Source of the DNA: Phocoena phocoena
Taxonomy: Eukaryota > Chordata > Mammalia > Artiodactyla > Phocoenidae
Assembly (NCBI RefSeq): GCF_963924675.1
Contig: NC_089224.1
Span: 67,565,464 to 67,629,463, forward strand
Reading direction: 5' to 3'
Length of the DNA: 64,000 bases
Below the pieces are notes generated by a model. It worked only from the letters and a program-made list of their open reading frames with translations. It searched no databases and was not told the origin of the DNA. Shown piece after piece: positions 11,396-24,765 of the stretch; positions within the stretch are counted from its first letter, which is position 1; every line of letters begins with the position of its first letter. The position numbers and the translations under genes are program-made.

Positions 11396-12474
11396 GACTA
11401 CATTATACTCTAGGTACATTTAAGATTATATTTGACAATCAGACATTTTCCCCAGGAAGAAGAAATAATTCCCAGCTATCCAAAGGTTTTACAATGTGTA
11501 GGATTCACAAACTATGCAGTAATACAATATCCTGTGAATTACCTCACTGCCCAGATCAATGCAGGATCGTGATGTTATCATACCAGCTTAGTCGTCTATC
11601 TCCATCAGTGGACCCAAAGGCACCAGTTATACAAGGTACAGTATAGTCACACATTTTTTTCCCTCCCCTCCCCTAAGTGTACTTAATGGGTAATGAGACA
11701 AAAGTAGGACTTAGCCATTATTTATCACTGGTTCCTTCTGCATTCATTTTTCAAAGTCTATTCACCTGGAGTATGTGATTTTCATAACATGATTTAAGCT
11801 CTTCTTTTAGTTACTGTTACCACTGCATTCTATAGTTACATCCGATAACGTGATGCACCTTTCAAACAATGAGCTCGTTTTGTATCTGTAATCCAAATCA
11901 TTCCCACTTTGTCCTAGGCTCTAGTAATTTGAATCATTATTGTTTATCTTTTAAAGAAAACTAATTTCATTTAGTGCTAGGGTATCTAATACTTTTAAAT
12001 ACTTAAAAACCCATATTCCCACAAAATGGCTGCCAATAACTCCGAAAAAAGAAAAGCAATTTTAAACTTTATCTTTTTGTTAAAAATGTGTCTTTACATG
12101 GGGGGTCAACTTTGTGATATAAAGTCCAAACAAATGGAAATAGATCTGATTCTGAAACTGGCACCCACATTGGACAATGGCCTGGTGACAAATGTCTGTC
12201 AGGTCCAATTCTGCTACTTCCCCTCAATAATTCCTGAAGATTTTATTTTATGACAAACTTTATAAAGTCAAGAAAAAGGGAATAAAAGGGAGTTTACTCA
12301 CCAATATTACCTTAAACCTAATCACACATATAAGTTGTAATCATTAATAGTAACAATAATACGTAGCTATAACCACAGGAAAACCCTTAGTTAGGAATGA
12401 TAGAAGGAAATGTCTTTATCTTGAGTCAAGGTCCAGATCTTTTGTCTTCATCTTGGTCCTTTTGCCTTTTACAG
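11396..12474. other. Unique intronic DNA, no gene recognised
   Basis: No recognisable gene or repeat. The 75-codon open frame at 12026-12253 begins with ATG but shows no known domain and no splice signals that would support it. Confidence 0.5.
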
Positions 12475-12575
12475 TGATCATATAACAATATATAAATGTA
12501 TCAAATTAACATGTTGTATACCTTAAATGTACCCAAGGTTATAGTCAAATATATTTCAATAAAAATAGAAATAGG
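12475..12575 (+). repeat. Old L1 3' tail
   Basis: The pattern 'atcaaattaacatgttgtat', 'accttaaatgtacccaaggt' and 'tatttcaataaaaatag' is the end of an L1M-type 3' UTR. Confidence 0.65.
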
Positions 12576-12919
12576 AACATTTTTAGAAAGACTCAATTTC
12601 TCACCCTATTTGACCTTAGCATTTTGAAGACTCTACCTATTGCTATGTCCTCACATGGTGCTAATTATTCATCCTTCTTTCTTTTCTATTAACAGTGATT
12701 TATAATAATTATCTATTGTTACAATGATTATTGAATAAAGGAGACAAGCACTTATATGAATAATCAGATGTACTCAAATAACGGGAAAAAACATTAAGAG
12801 CCCTATTTAAAAAGTAGTTGTAACTCAAAATTTCAAGTTAAGGGTTATTTTCATTCCTTAAAAAAAATCAATAAACTATTTACAAACTAGTAAAAACTGC
12901 TTTTCGAAACATCTACATA

Positions 12920-13295
12920 GAAAAAATTTTGCCATTTTCAGCAACCTGGATGGACTTGGAGGGTATTATGCTAAGTGAAATGTCAGACATAAAGATAAAT
13001 ACTGTATGATATCGCTTATATGTGGAATCTAAAAAATACAACAAACTAGTAAATATAACATAAAAGGAGCAGACTCACAGAGCTAGAGAACAAACTAGTG
13101 GTTATGGGGGGCGGCTGGGGGGGGCGGAATACAAAGGTAGGGAAGTGGGAGGTACAAACTACTGGGTATTAGACAGGCTCAAGAATGTATTGTACAACAT
13201 GGGGAATATAGCCAATATTCTGTAATAACTGTAAGTGGAAAGTAACCTTTAAAAATTGTATAAAAGTTTAAAATAAATTTTTAAAGAAAATACTA
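12920..13295 (+). mobile_element. L1 3' end, 5'-truncated
   Basis: It starts in the end of ORF2 ('gcaacctggatggacttgga', 'ttatgctaagtgaaatgtca', 'gatatcgcttatatgtggaa') and continues into the 3' UTR with a G-rich stretch near 13105-13130 and an A-rich end near 13290. Confidence 0.8.
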
Positions 13296-13844
13296 ATTAA
13301 AGATATCCCCCAAATCATTTTACCTGTACAGCTTCAAGTCTGTGGATCAAAAACTGAAAGTTCCACCATGGGTCCAATCAACTGATTTTCTCAACCATTT
13401 GACAAGTCTTACCAAGCTTTTTAGCAGACTAATAATATAATTAAGGCAATTTTAATATACTCATGAGTAATAGTCATAATATATCATTTATGTATAATTG
13501 CTAACTATATACCTAATATGTTACAGTAAATATATCATGTTATATGCCAACTTATAGTTTCATCCCTCCCACCAATCACAAGTAAGTCTTCCAGAAGTCT
13601 TTTTCACATTTCTTTCTCCTGTAGCATTTGAGGCTTTATCTTGTAACAAGTGGGTGCTCATTAAAACGTATGTCAAAACAAAACATTCATATCCCCAAAT
13701 GTACTGAATATCCACTGGTAGGAAAGGTAATTTTCACTTCTATAGTTTTCACTGTGAATTCAACATTCAGAAAACAAAAGAGTATAAGTTTCAGTTATGC
13801 AGGATGAATAAGCTCTGGAAATCTAATGTGCAGCAGGGTGCCTA

Positions 13845-14035
13845 TGGTTAACAATACTGCATTACATACTTGAAATTTGCTAAGAGAGTAGATCTGAAAT
13901 GTTCGCACCATAAAAACAGGTAACTATGTGAAGTGACGGATATGTTAACTAGCTTGATTGTGGTCATCATTTCACAATGATGTATACTATATCAAAACAT
14001 CATGTTATATACTTTAAATATATATAATGTTTGTC
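13845..14035 (+). repeat. Old L1 3' tail
   Basis: 'atggttaacaatactgcatt', 'gaagtgacggatatgttaac', 'tgtggtcatcatttcacaat' and 'caaaacatcatgttatatac' occur in the order found in the L1M 3' UTR. Nothing is recognised in 13296-13844. Confidence 0.7.
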
Positions 14036-14039
14036 AAAA

Positions 14040-14360
14040 GAGAGGGTCAGAGAAAGCACTGTGATGATAGAAGCAGGGGTCAATGACAAGACAACTTTGC
14101 TGCCTTTGATATGAAAGAGAAAGGAGCCAGGAGCCAAGGAATGTTGTCATCTGCTAGAAGCTGGAAAGGGCAAGGAAATGGACGCTCCCCTTGAGACTAC
14201 AGAAAGGAACACAGCCCTGTCAATACCTTGATTTTGGTCTAGAGAAACCCATATCATACTTCCGAACTACATAACTGTAAGATAATATAAATTCATGTCG
14301 CTTTAAGCCACTAAGTTTGTAGTAATTTTTTATGGCGGCAGCAGAAACCTAACACAATGC
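14040..14360 (+). mobile_element. MLT1-like (ERVL-MaLR) solo LTR, 3' part
   Basis: The 3' LTR landmarks 'agctggaaagggcaagg', 'caataccttgattttggtct', 'aactgtaagataatataaat', 'taagccactaagtttgtagt' and 'cggcagcagaaacctaacac' are present. Only the right part of the LTR is clear. No internal retroviral sequence is attached. Confidence 0.65.
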
Positions 14361-14767
14361 CCAGGGTTTTTTTAAATACTGAGAGCAAAAGCCTTAACAC
14401 AGAAACAGTTTGACAATATGTTTTTACATATTCCATTTCTTAATGACAGTTTAATTGGCCTCCATAATAAAGGGCCAAGTATTTTCTGATGGTTAACCGA
14501 ACACAGTGACCCAATTAAAATCTAAGGCTTGACAGTAAACTAAGAGATCAATGCCACCACATAGCTCCTATTATTATTACTAGCTCAGCTTTTTAAAAAC
14601 TGTCTCTCCCAAATATTTACCTTGACTTTATGGTATGAATTATAACTCAAAGTAAGCAAATCGTTGATGCAGTGGTTCCTATCTATAAAATTTCAGCTAA
14701 TAAATGAAAAAGGAAAGATAGAATTGTATATTATCATTTTGCAATGCCCTAATAAAGCAATGGATCT

Positions 14768-15115
14768 TAGTCAGGGATCAACAAACTCCAGCTAAGGGCC
14801 AGATCCAGTCTGTGGCTTGTTTTTTTCTTAGCCTGTGAGCTAAGAATGATTTTTATATTCTTAAATGGTTAAAAAAATTAAAAGAAGAATAATATTTCAT
14901 GGCATGTAAAATAATATATGAAATTCAAATTTCAGTGTTTATTTATAAAGTTGCATGGGAACACAGCCATGTCCACTTATTTATATAATGTCTATGGCTC
15001 CTTTGGGGCTATAATAGCAGGGTTGAGTAGTTCTAAGAGACCTTATGGTGCACAAAACCTAAAATGTTCACTATTTGGATTTTACATAAAATGTCTGCCA
15101 ACACCTGCTCTAGAC
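14768..15115. mobile_element. hAT-type nonautonomous DNA transposon
   Basis: The left end 'cagggatcaacaaactccag' and the right end 'aatgtctgccaacacctgct' form imperfect inverted ends. The interior carries the well-known blocks 'gagctaagaatgatttttat', 'gaaattcaaatttcagtgtt' and 'tgcatgggaacacagccatg'. I place it with the hAT-Tip100 type elements, but the exact name is uncertain. It has no transposase frame. Confidence 0.65.
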
Positions 15116-15149
15116 AATGATCATCGATGGTAGCTAATACCTAAAATGA

Positions 15150-15790
15150 GAGGCAACCAGAATATCTATGCAGGATCCTCGCCAAAAAAGTCAAAACCGA
15201 TCAAGGCTCCTGATCAAACTACCAGTTCACAGGAAATACAATGGACAGAGGAAAATGTAAGATTAACACCATTGGGATGTATTCTGAAAAATATATAATG
15301 TAGGAAACTCTACAGGACAAATAAATTTCTTTGAAAAATAATTTTCAACAGAAAAATAGGAGACCTGGACAGGAAACTTATAGACTGAAAAACACAAATA
15401 ACCGTAATGTGTACATTACAGCTGTATTCTGATTCAAACAAACCATGAGTAGAAAACAGAATTATGAGATCATTAAGGAAATGTGATCCCAATTTAATAT
15501 ATGTGGGTATTAGGAAAGTATTAATTTGTTTAAACTTCATAATGGTATTGCAGTTTTGTTTTGATAAGGGGTCCTTATTTTTAGATATTTATTAGAAGTA
15601 ATATGATATCTGGAATTTGCAAATAATCTAGTGAAGAGGGAAAAAACAGGAAATAGGGGTATACAAATGAAATACGACTTGTCATGTTTTGATAATTGTT
15701 GAAGCTGGATTATGGGTAAATGTGGTTATTACACTATTCCCTCTAGTGTTGTACATGTTTGGATTTTCCTTAATAAAGGTATTTTAAAAA
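15150..15790 (+). repeat. Probable old L1 (L1ME-like) 3' UTR relic
   Basis: The layout resembles old L1 3' UTRs: 'gacctggacaggaaacttat', then 'tcattaaggaaatgtgatcc', then 'ggattttccttaataaagg' at the end. Divergence is high and the call is tentative. Confidence 0.4.
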
Positions 15791-16199
15791 GCATTCTTTC
15801 CCAAAAATCTTGAGGTTCATGAAGATAACAATTTTATAATCATAATTTGTTTCAAAACATAAAGAACCCAATGGTAAAAATACCAAAAGCAAAGAGTATC
15901 CTGTATTTCAATATGGTACAGATTTCACATTTTATTTCTAAAAATGTCAATAAATTTACCTTCAGTAAAAACACAGAATAATGGACATTTCAAGGACCAG
16001 AATCCACTGTGGAAAACAATCATCTTGGAGAAGACAAGCTGACTTTATTTTCCGAAGCACTTTCAAAACCAGAAGCCCAATACAAATGATCATTAGCCTT
16101 ATATTCTCTTGTCTGTAACCAACATTTTAATTTCAAAAGAATTAAAGATTATAAACACTTCCCCATCAAACAAAGTCTTATTTGTTGTAAGACCTCTGA

Positions 16200-16435
16200 T
16201 TAATACCAAGAGTTAGGTAACATCCATTTAACAAGTAGCTCTTGCAGACACTGAAATAGCTACACACGTCAATACACTTAACATTCACAATTCATCCTGG
16301 AGACAGGCATTCCCATCCTCATTTTACGATAAAGGACTGAGACACAGAAAGATAAAGCTGCAAAACCAGTTAATGACCTGAGCCAGACTGGAAATCAAGT
16401 CTGTCTGATCTGAATGTCAATCCAGTATTAAAGAA
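16200..16435 (-). repeat. MIR relic
   Basis: 'cccatcctcattttacgata', 'aaggactgagacacagaaag' and 'aatgacctgagccagactgg' are the reverse complement of the MIR core. Confidence 0.7.
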
Positions 16436-16609
16436 GGCCAGCACCATTCCCCTTCAACTCCTTGCAAATTCTGGATCTGTTCAGAGATAAGGAGCTGCAC
16501 AAGCTTGACCTTTCTCTAGGGAAGAAGCCCTGGTCCTTATATCTTCCAAAGAGCAAGGTCAGTTCCTGAGTTTATATCCTGTTTTTGCAAGTTAAGGACC
16601 AAAGAGACA

Positions 16610-17140
16610 AGTACAAAGATTTTCATTGAATATTGTTTGTAATAGCCGAAAAAAATAAGGAAATAAACTAAAATTTTGCCAGTAGAGAAATGACTAAATT
16701 ACCTGTGGTACAAACATACTGAAATAATATGCAACATCTATTTCTAACTCCTTGATATACCTCAAAAAATACAATGTTGAATGAAAAAAAGCAAATTGCA
16801 AAAGTATACTACACATTCACGTAAAAGTTTTTAAACATACAGAACCATACTATTTACATAGTTATGAATAAATATGTAGTAGAGATTTTTTAAAATAAAC
16901 CTATACGAGAAGAATGAACCTCAAGTTCAGAATAATTCTTACCTTCGGGAAAGGAATCAAGAGAATGGTAAGCGGATATTTTAGCTGTGTCTGTAGCAGT
17001 TTACTCTTAAAAAGATATAAAGAATATACGGCAAATTGTTAACCTTGGTCTAACGTGTATTATGAGTATGTGAGTTCTTTTCATAGTATTTTCTATTTTT
17101 GCCTATTTGGGCCAATTTAAATTTTAAATAAATACAATAA
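16610..17140 (+). repeat. Old L1 3' end
   Basis: It shows the ORF2-end block 'attgtttgtaatagccgaaa', 'gtagagaaatgactaaatta' and 'tgaatgaaaaaaagcaaatt', followed by a 3' UTR of L1ME/L1MC type. It is strongly diverged. Nothing is recognised in 17141-18194, where the open frames are short and featureless. Confidence 0.6.
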
Positions 17141-18194
17141 TTACTTTTTCTTTATTAGGAAAAAAAAAAGAACACGAGTGAATCTTAAACAGTGGGAAAG
17201 GAAGAAGGAATCCTCCTGATAGAACTGGGGAGAAAACTGAGAGAGGCCAGGGTTCCAATCTAGATCTGCTTGCTTCCAAAGCCACCATACTGTTCTCTAA
17301 AATCAATTCAGATTGTCCATAGAACTTTCCAAGTAGAGATGAACTGCATTCAAATTGAGCCTGTTGGGAACACTTACCCAAAAGAGTTGTCCCTCCTAAT
17401 CTCACCATTATAAAGTTCATCCCCAAGGAAATCCTAGAAAAATCAACGCTTGTGGAGGACAAAACCTACTAATTATCACTGTGAATGTGTTCCGTTTTGT
17501 GTGACTATTTTGTGGTTGAAGTTCTGGTATTCTACAGAGGTGTTTTAAATAAATATACAATCCCATGACATTGTATGCAGGGATTGGCAGCTTGCCATGT
17601 CAACTCAACTAAGATAACCATCCTCAGGAAAACTGATGTACTGATTCCCACTTTGTTGAGATCTGAGGAATTTCCCACATCTCTTGAGGTATTTGGTGAG
17701 ATCAAAGAATTCAGGTACTTAGGTCAAAGATACACAGTAGCATTTCAGCAATCTATTAATTATTAACAAACAATAGTTTCCCAGAAATACATATATTTGC
17801 GTGATAATTCTGAATTATTCACTAACACTATAGACTAAATATGTACTAAGTAAAACCTGCAAAATAATCAACAATCGGGTCCAATTTCCACCAGGCAAGT
17901 CCCTAAGACAAAGAGGGTAGAGCCAGGATTGAACATGAGGGAAAACAGATCTTTAACCCTCCCATTAAGCAAATCCCAACTCCTCCAAATGTATAAACTA
18001 GTTTCATCGCTTTTCTCTCTTCCTACTTGTTTAAACCCTCCTTCTCTAATAGGTTCTTCACCCAGCAAACAGAAAGCTCAAATTTCTCCCATCTGGAAAA
18101 AAAAAGAAAAATTGCCTGTATTTCTTTTTTCCTTCATAGCTAAGAACCTAAAGTCTACCTCATATTAATCAAAAAGCACCATTTTACAATTAAT

Positions 18195-18340
18195 TGGTCA
18201 CTTTATTCATTGAACAAATATTTGAGTGCTTAGTATATACCAGGCACTATTCAAGGCATCTGGATAAATCAGTGAACAAAACAAAGACCCCCACTTTTGC
18301 TTACAGTCTAGCTGAAGTCAGGCAATAGATAATAAATTCT
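18195..18340 (-). repeat. L2 3' end fragment
   Basis: 'ttcattgaacaaatatttga', 'ataccaggcactattcaagg' and 'cagtgaacaaaacaaagacc' match the reverse complement of the L2 3' end. Confidence 0.7.
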
Positions 18341-18699
18341 GTGATGCCTGGCACGTACTGAGTACTACCTATGTGTTTTGCGTTGTTGCTGTGTCATCGC
18401 TGTTACTTCTCTGTCTCATCTGCTGTGCAGTCAGGCATCGACCCTCATGAGTCTGTTAAAATGACTGAGAAAGGAATTATTGCCCTCTTTCCAAACTGCC
18501 AAAGCCAAACAACTCTTTTTCTTCCTCATCTTTTGAGAATCAGGCACCAAGTCTAGGATGCTTCTTATCTAAATTTTCCATCACCATCCATTAAGAGGCA
18601 TTGACTACTTTAATCTTTGCTCCACTGTATTCTGACCATGAAGCTAGTCTATGTATAACCCTGTCTCGTTGCTTTGCATATCTCTGTCTTGTGTTAAAC

Positions 18700-18785
18700 C
18701 ATTAGTTCTATTGAGGAAGTTGTTCAGTACCTACCATGGTGCCTAACACTTCCTAAGTACTCAATGAATGTTAGAGGAATAAAAG
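18700..18785 (+). repeat. L2 or MIR 3' end fragment
   Basis: 'ttctattgaggaagttgttc' and 'ctaagtactcaatgaatgtt' resemble the closing part of L2 on the plus strand. Confidence 0.45.
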
Positions 18786-18789
18786 TTTC

Positions 18790-21700
18790 TTTAAACATTG
18801 TTCTCTATAATCCTTTCATATTTGCTCTACCAGCCCCCCATTTGGCTTTGCAAATGAAAGAAACAAAAAGTAAAGCCAATGCACAGACCAGCACAGCTGG
18901 TCAGAACAAATGAATATGTTTTGCTACTATTTATAAATGATTTTTAATGATTCAATTCTTTTTCAAGATCTCAATAAATAATGGCAGAAGAAACTGCTGT
19001 AATATATTTGGGAATAACTGAAAACATGTTTAAAACCATCCCCATACAAGGATATTTTTCCTCCTCAAAACTTAAAATATTTGAATTACCTGCCACCTAA
19101 TACCATGGCCCTCAAATTAAAGATGAAACTAAATTAAATTAAATTTTTAATTCACTGTGATTGATGAGAAAAATCTTGTTAGTTATATTAATTACTAGAA
19201 AAAGAATTCAGAAATGCTTAAACAAAATAGACGATTATCAGAAAATGGCTTTTTTTCCCCAACAAAAAATCACAATAACAAGAACATACAGCCATATTCC
19301 TAAGTGATACAACATTGTCCCTTTTTTTTATTTTTTCAACACAGGGAGTAAAAGGCAGTAGACAAAAATCAACCTGTCAAGAAATGGTTTATTCAGTAAT
19401 GGACTCACTACAGGGGATTTGTTCTGCTTTCACCAGCGAGCCCTTTGTGTAACAAGAACAAACTATTAAGGGTCTAATGACACTGCAATAGCATATTAGA
19501 CACTGAAAAAGGAAATGAGGATTCTTTTCACCAAGTTGCTGTTGTTTCTACGGCCACCATGGGATCTACCATTCACACAACCCTCAAATGGTCAATCGAT
19601 TGGGAAATGAGCTTTTCTGACTTTAGCCTTGCCTTTGACTCAGCTTTCTCTCATTTATTTTAAGATCTTGTAGAACCCAGCTTTCGGCAGGAACAACTGG
19701 AAGTCACTTGCTCCAAAAGAGACAAGTCAGCCTCAGAAACGGAACCAGGTTTGTTCATGGAATCCCCCCTGCGCACACAGCATCTCAAACAGCTGTGGGA
19801 GTAGTGAATGTGGTACCAGCTGAACGGGTCTCGTCTACTTCTCAGGACTACTGTTTCATAGACTCACTGCTGCTTCTATACGCTCTTAGCTGCCCTCTTG
19901 TCTGCACAAGGTGTGATGTTCTGTGGTGGGCACCTGCTGATGAGGGTAATTATAGCATTAGTGGAAGCAAGCATGACATCTAAGATTGAAAAACAACTCC
20001 ATCATTTGACTCCCTCAGAACTGCTTCTTTTTCTTTTGCAAGAGGTTACTCAGAGATTAAATTAAATCTGCCTCTATTTGAAAACAAGCCTTTAAATAGT
20101 TGTATAAATGGACTAGAGGAGGAAATCGCCTTTCAAAATTAAAAGTACTATTATATGCGCAGGTGAACATTTGATATTGTAACACCAGACGGCACTTGCT
20201 GACTCAGCTTTCAATAGATTTCCATATATTTCTGTGTGGGTGGAATTAAAACAAATAATAGGAATAACAAGAACAATACTTCAAGGGGAAATATGAAATC
20301 CAGATCTTATAGAATGGAGGCAAAGAAGTTTTAAATTACTTTTATGCTTATTAACCAATTCAACAGACATAACATAAAACATTAATATCCAGAAACTTCA
20401 TTTCATATCCAAAATTCAAATATATAACTTTCATATTAATTTAACTGTAAACTTGATATAAAATTCCTTTACATTTACTAAAAAAAAAACCCAGTATTTT
20501 TAGATTTTAAAAAATAATCCATGATGCACTTTCAGAGAGGAACAAATTCCAAGGAATGAATATGATTAAATCCTGCTTCACTCTATCAGAATTTTATGAT
20601 TTGGGGTATATTTTGAGTATTGTAGATTACTGGATTAAAGCTTTCATTGTCAACCATGAAGTCTAAAAATAAGTGGAGAGGAAAGTGTTTCTTGAATTAG
20701 AAAAATGAAAAAAAAAAAAACGTTTCAAATCAGCAAGGATTGATTTGTCTGACACACCCAGGACTGTGGCCCAGAAATTGAAAACATGCCCTTTAAATGC
20801 CACTGTTAGGACTCAGAACGGCTGCCTGTTCCTCCAGCTATTGCACAGGGTAGTGCTGCTTCTACAGAATAGAAGCAGACCTCAGAGAGCTGAGGCAGGG
20901 GTGGCACACACTGTCCTAATGTGGGCCTGCCGTACTCTGTAAAGACTATCAGGAGACCATTTTCTGAGTACCAAAGGGATTGCCAGGAATGTGACTTTTT
21001 GATTTCTAATAGCAGCATTAAAATCATGGGACCAGCCCAGCCTCTAAGATATTTCTAAGAAAACCCCAACATATTTAGTGATAGGTAGGAAATCTAACTG
21101 CCAAGGTTGATTCAAACACACCTCCTCTATACTTCACACACAAAATCACCATGACTCAGATCACAGAAGAAAAGTACTTCTGGATAACCAAGAATATAGC
21201 AGACCTCTCTTTGCTGAAGAAAATCTCCCCCATTATCCATGATGTATGCCTGCTTTGTTGTTAGTGAAAATGAAAAATAATGCAATCATTCCCACTGGGG
21301 ACAGAGTCACAGGCTGTATCATTCCCTGGGAACAACTTTAACTGGAAGTAATTTCAAGACTCTAACTAAAGCAGAGAAGAGAGTAACAAAGGCCACATTA
21401 TTAAAACAACTATATAATCATTTTACATTCTCAAAAGAAAGAAGACAGAAAGATGTTAGAAAGCTTCCATGTTTTATCAACTAATTTTTTTCACATTTAT
21501 CTATTTTGTCTTCAAAGGAAAGACAATAATCCTTATACGATTTTTATCAGGATGGATGCCACAATATTTCTGCGTACAACACAAAATGAATAAGATCCAA
21601 AGCCACATCACAGAATATCTTATTTATTCATAAGAATAAATAAAAAGCAGTATTAATTAAATTAACTGCTTTAATCTCTTCCTAATATCTATAATTTGAG

Positions 21701-23640
21701 CTATTTTTTACATGAAATACAGTGAAAGTTGAAAATAGCACCAGCTCACTTTAAGAGGGAGTCAAACATCTTACCTTAAAGATTAAAAACTTTTATAAGC
21801 ATATCTGTTGCAAACATTATTATTGCTTCCCTCCTGTTTGCATAAATAAGTTGGATGTCTTACTTACAAATGAAGTAGAAAGTCTTTGTTATGAATTAAT
21901 GGAATCAAACCTTGGTTAAAAAACATCATCCCAGCTCCAACATTTACAAAACCTCATTATATTTGTTTTTAAAAATTCTGATCATTAAAATCACAGCTAG
22001 GAGCACTTATTAGACTTTTTTAGAACAAAATCAATATCAAACTTGCCATGCAATGTGAGAATAAGCACAGGCTTTTGCCATATCTGATTTTTAGCTGAAT
22101 TACTAATGTTGCAATTAACAAGTACTACAGAGAAATATAGCATCATCATCACCCTTAGTAGACATGGTTACTTTTCCAGATGTCTTCTGGTTGTCATGGT
22201 ATCTATTATGTCCTCTTTCTCTCACATTTTTATTCTAGCTAACAGACCTGCAAGCTATTTAATCTAACTTACAGTTTTATGAAGATTTTATATGTTCCTG
22301 ATATAGACTCTGAATGTATCTGTTGAACAAAATCAAAGAAGTTACTTAAATTGATATTTAGACTTTCTATTAAAAAGGGGATAAAATTAATTCTTAGTTC
22401 ACATAATTGATAGAAACCAAAATCAATTAATTTTATATGTTCTACATAATTTATTTCAGAAAAAACCTATCTTCAGAATATTTTCCTTTTAAAAATATTT
22501 TCAAGTCTACATTTCTAGAAAAATAATATTTTAATGGCTGAAATAAAATTAATTGCATTTTAAGTGTTCTATATCCATATTTTTATAAAAAACCTACCCA
22601 TTCAACATACTAAATATTAAAATAGTTCAAATAAATATCTAATAACATTTTCTGCTAGTAGTTTTTGTGAACAAGCAAACAACATAAACACAAATACCAA
22701 AAAATGGTATGTATTTATATTTTACTCTTTTGAAGGAATATTTTAGACATCCTGCTTTTTAGGGATTAATTTTTGTCCTGCAATGATGACCTTTCAAAAA
22801 CAGAACAGGATAACATTATTCGTGCTATACAGTGTTTATGTACCATCCTTTTTTAAAAAAATGAATTCAATTTCTCTTCACTATACAATCTCTGCTGTCA
22901 ACTCCTCTGGATGTAAAACATAAATACACACACCCTGATGTTCTCAGTGATGTCTTGGAAGTTAAAGTGGTGTACCCTTCTTCCCTAGGAGCAACAGGAG
23001 GGCTCCGCACTCTCTTCTAGAACAGAGTTCTCTCCCTCTAGGCTGAAGGAAAACATAATATTTAAATACTAAAAATGCAAATGCGGCTGAAGTTTTTATC
23101 AACTGTACTTTTCTACACACATACGATGCCTATATTAATTTCGCTTGAGTGCTTTTATTGCACTCATTAGACACTGAAAAGGAGCTGGCACATGGGAAAA
23201 CTTTTCTGAACGCTGTATATGTTAACAGTCGGAGTATAAACACCTGGGATATTCTTGCTATTCTCTGCGTGTAAATGACTCTGCAAACAACTAAACGCAC
23301 CTATTAACATAGTGGGGGTGTGTGATGGAAAAGAGCAAGTGTTAAGAGTAAAAATATGGCATGCCCTTCTTATTCCGCCCTCATTCAGCGGATGCCTAGT
23401 AACCTTTGAACACGCTGCACAGGCAGACCCTCGGGACGTATGCGAGTCACAACAACACACTCGACAACATCTCCCACGTCCCATTAATTGCAAAACTCTA
23501 ATGATCTCACAGTGAGCCCTCGCCTCTCGAACAGGTTTTCCATTTTTTGCAGAGACACCAGAGATGTCAGGAGACCCTCCCCTAGCTGAGGAAAGGGAAG
23601 TCTTTCCTTCTTGCCCCTCCTCACAGACCCCAACACTTTC
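18790..23640. other. Repeat-free intronic stretch next to the first exon
   Basis: I find no SINE, LINE, LTR or DNA transposon here, while nearly every other 5-kb stretch in the window has several. It is A+T-rich unique sequence without long ATG-initiated frames. By position it is the start of TRPM3 intron 1. Such transposon-poor stretches beside promoters often carry conserved enhancers. That is inference only. Confidence 0.5.
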
Positions 23641-23693
23641 ATCAGAAGCGGCTCCACAAGTTCCTGGCTTGAGCCGCTAAGGAGGCAAGTTCA

Positions 23694-24308
<615 letters not shown>

Positions 24309-24311
24309 TCA

Positions 24312-24324
24312 CCCCGCCCCGCCC
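24312..24324 (-). promoter_or_regulatory. Tandem GC boxes (Sp1/KLF type)
   Basis: The plus strand reads ccccgccccgccc, giving two overlapping GGGCGG-type cores on the minus strand near the upstream edge of the CpG island. Binding is inferred. Confidence 0.5.
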
Positions 24325-24589
24325 AGTCCCCCAGGCCTGGAGATCAACCTCACCCCACCACGAGCTGCAGGTGCAAGCCTGGGTTACCCACACTGGGTGG
24401 GTGGAGACTCCAGTTGGCTTGGAGAAAGACTGGAAACGTATAACTTTGTTCTTCCTTTTCTCTTTCTTCCCCTTCTCCCCTGTGCAGCAACAACTGTCTC
24501 CCAAGTATCCCTGGGGAAAGTAAAGCTTCGTCTCCTTGTCAGACGCCGCGCTAATTCCTTCTCACGCCTGGTCAGACTAACCTACTTGT

Positions 24590-24765
24590 TCTCAAACTTG
24601 GCTGCACACTGGAGTTTACCTAAGGAAAAAAAAAATTTTTATGCTGATATTCCTCAGACTCTAATTTAATTGGCCTGGCTGTAGCCTGGGAATCAGGATA
24701 GTTAAAAGCTCCCCGGGTGATTCTTGCTGTTCTAACCGCAATTAAGAGCCTTCAAGGACCTGAGC
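24590..24765 (+). mobile_element. hAT-Charlie nonautonomous element (MER5/MER20 type)
   Basis: 'ttgttctcaaacttggctgc', 'ctctaatttaattggcctgg', 'gtagcctgggaatcaggata' and 'agctccccgggtgattcttg' follow the order of these short Charlie-derived elements. It lies about 650 bases upstream of the TRPM3 start codon. Family name not certain. Confidence 0.65.
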
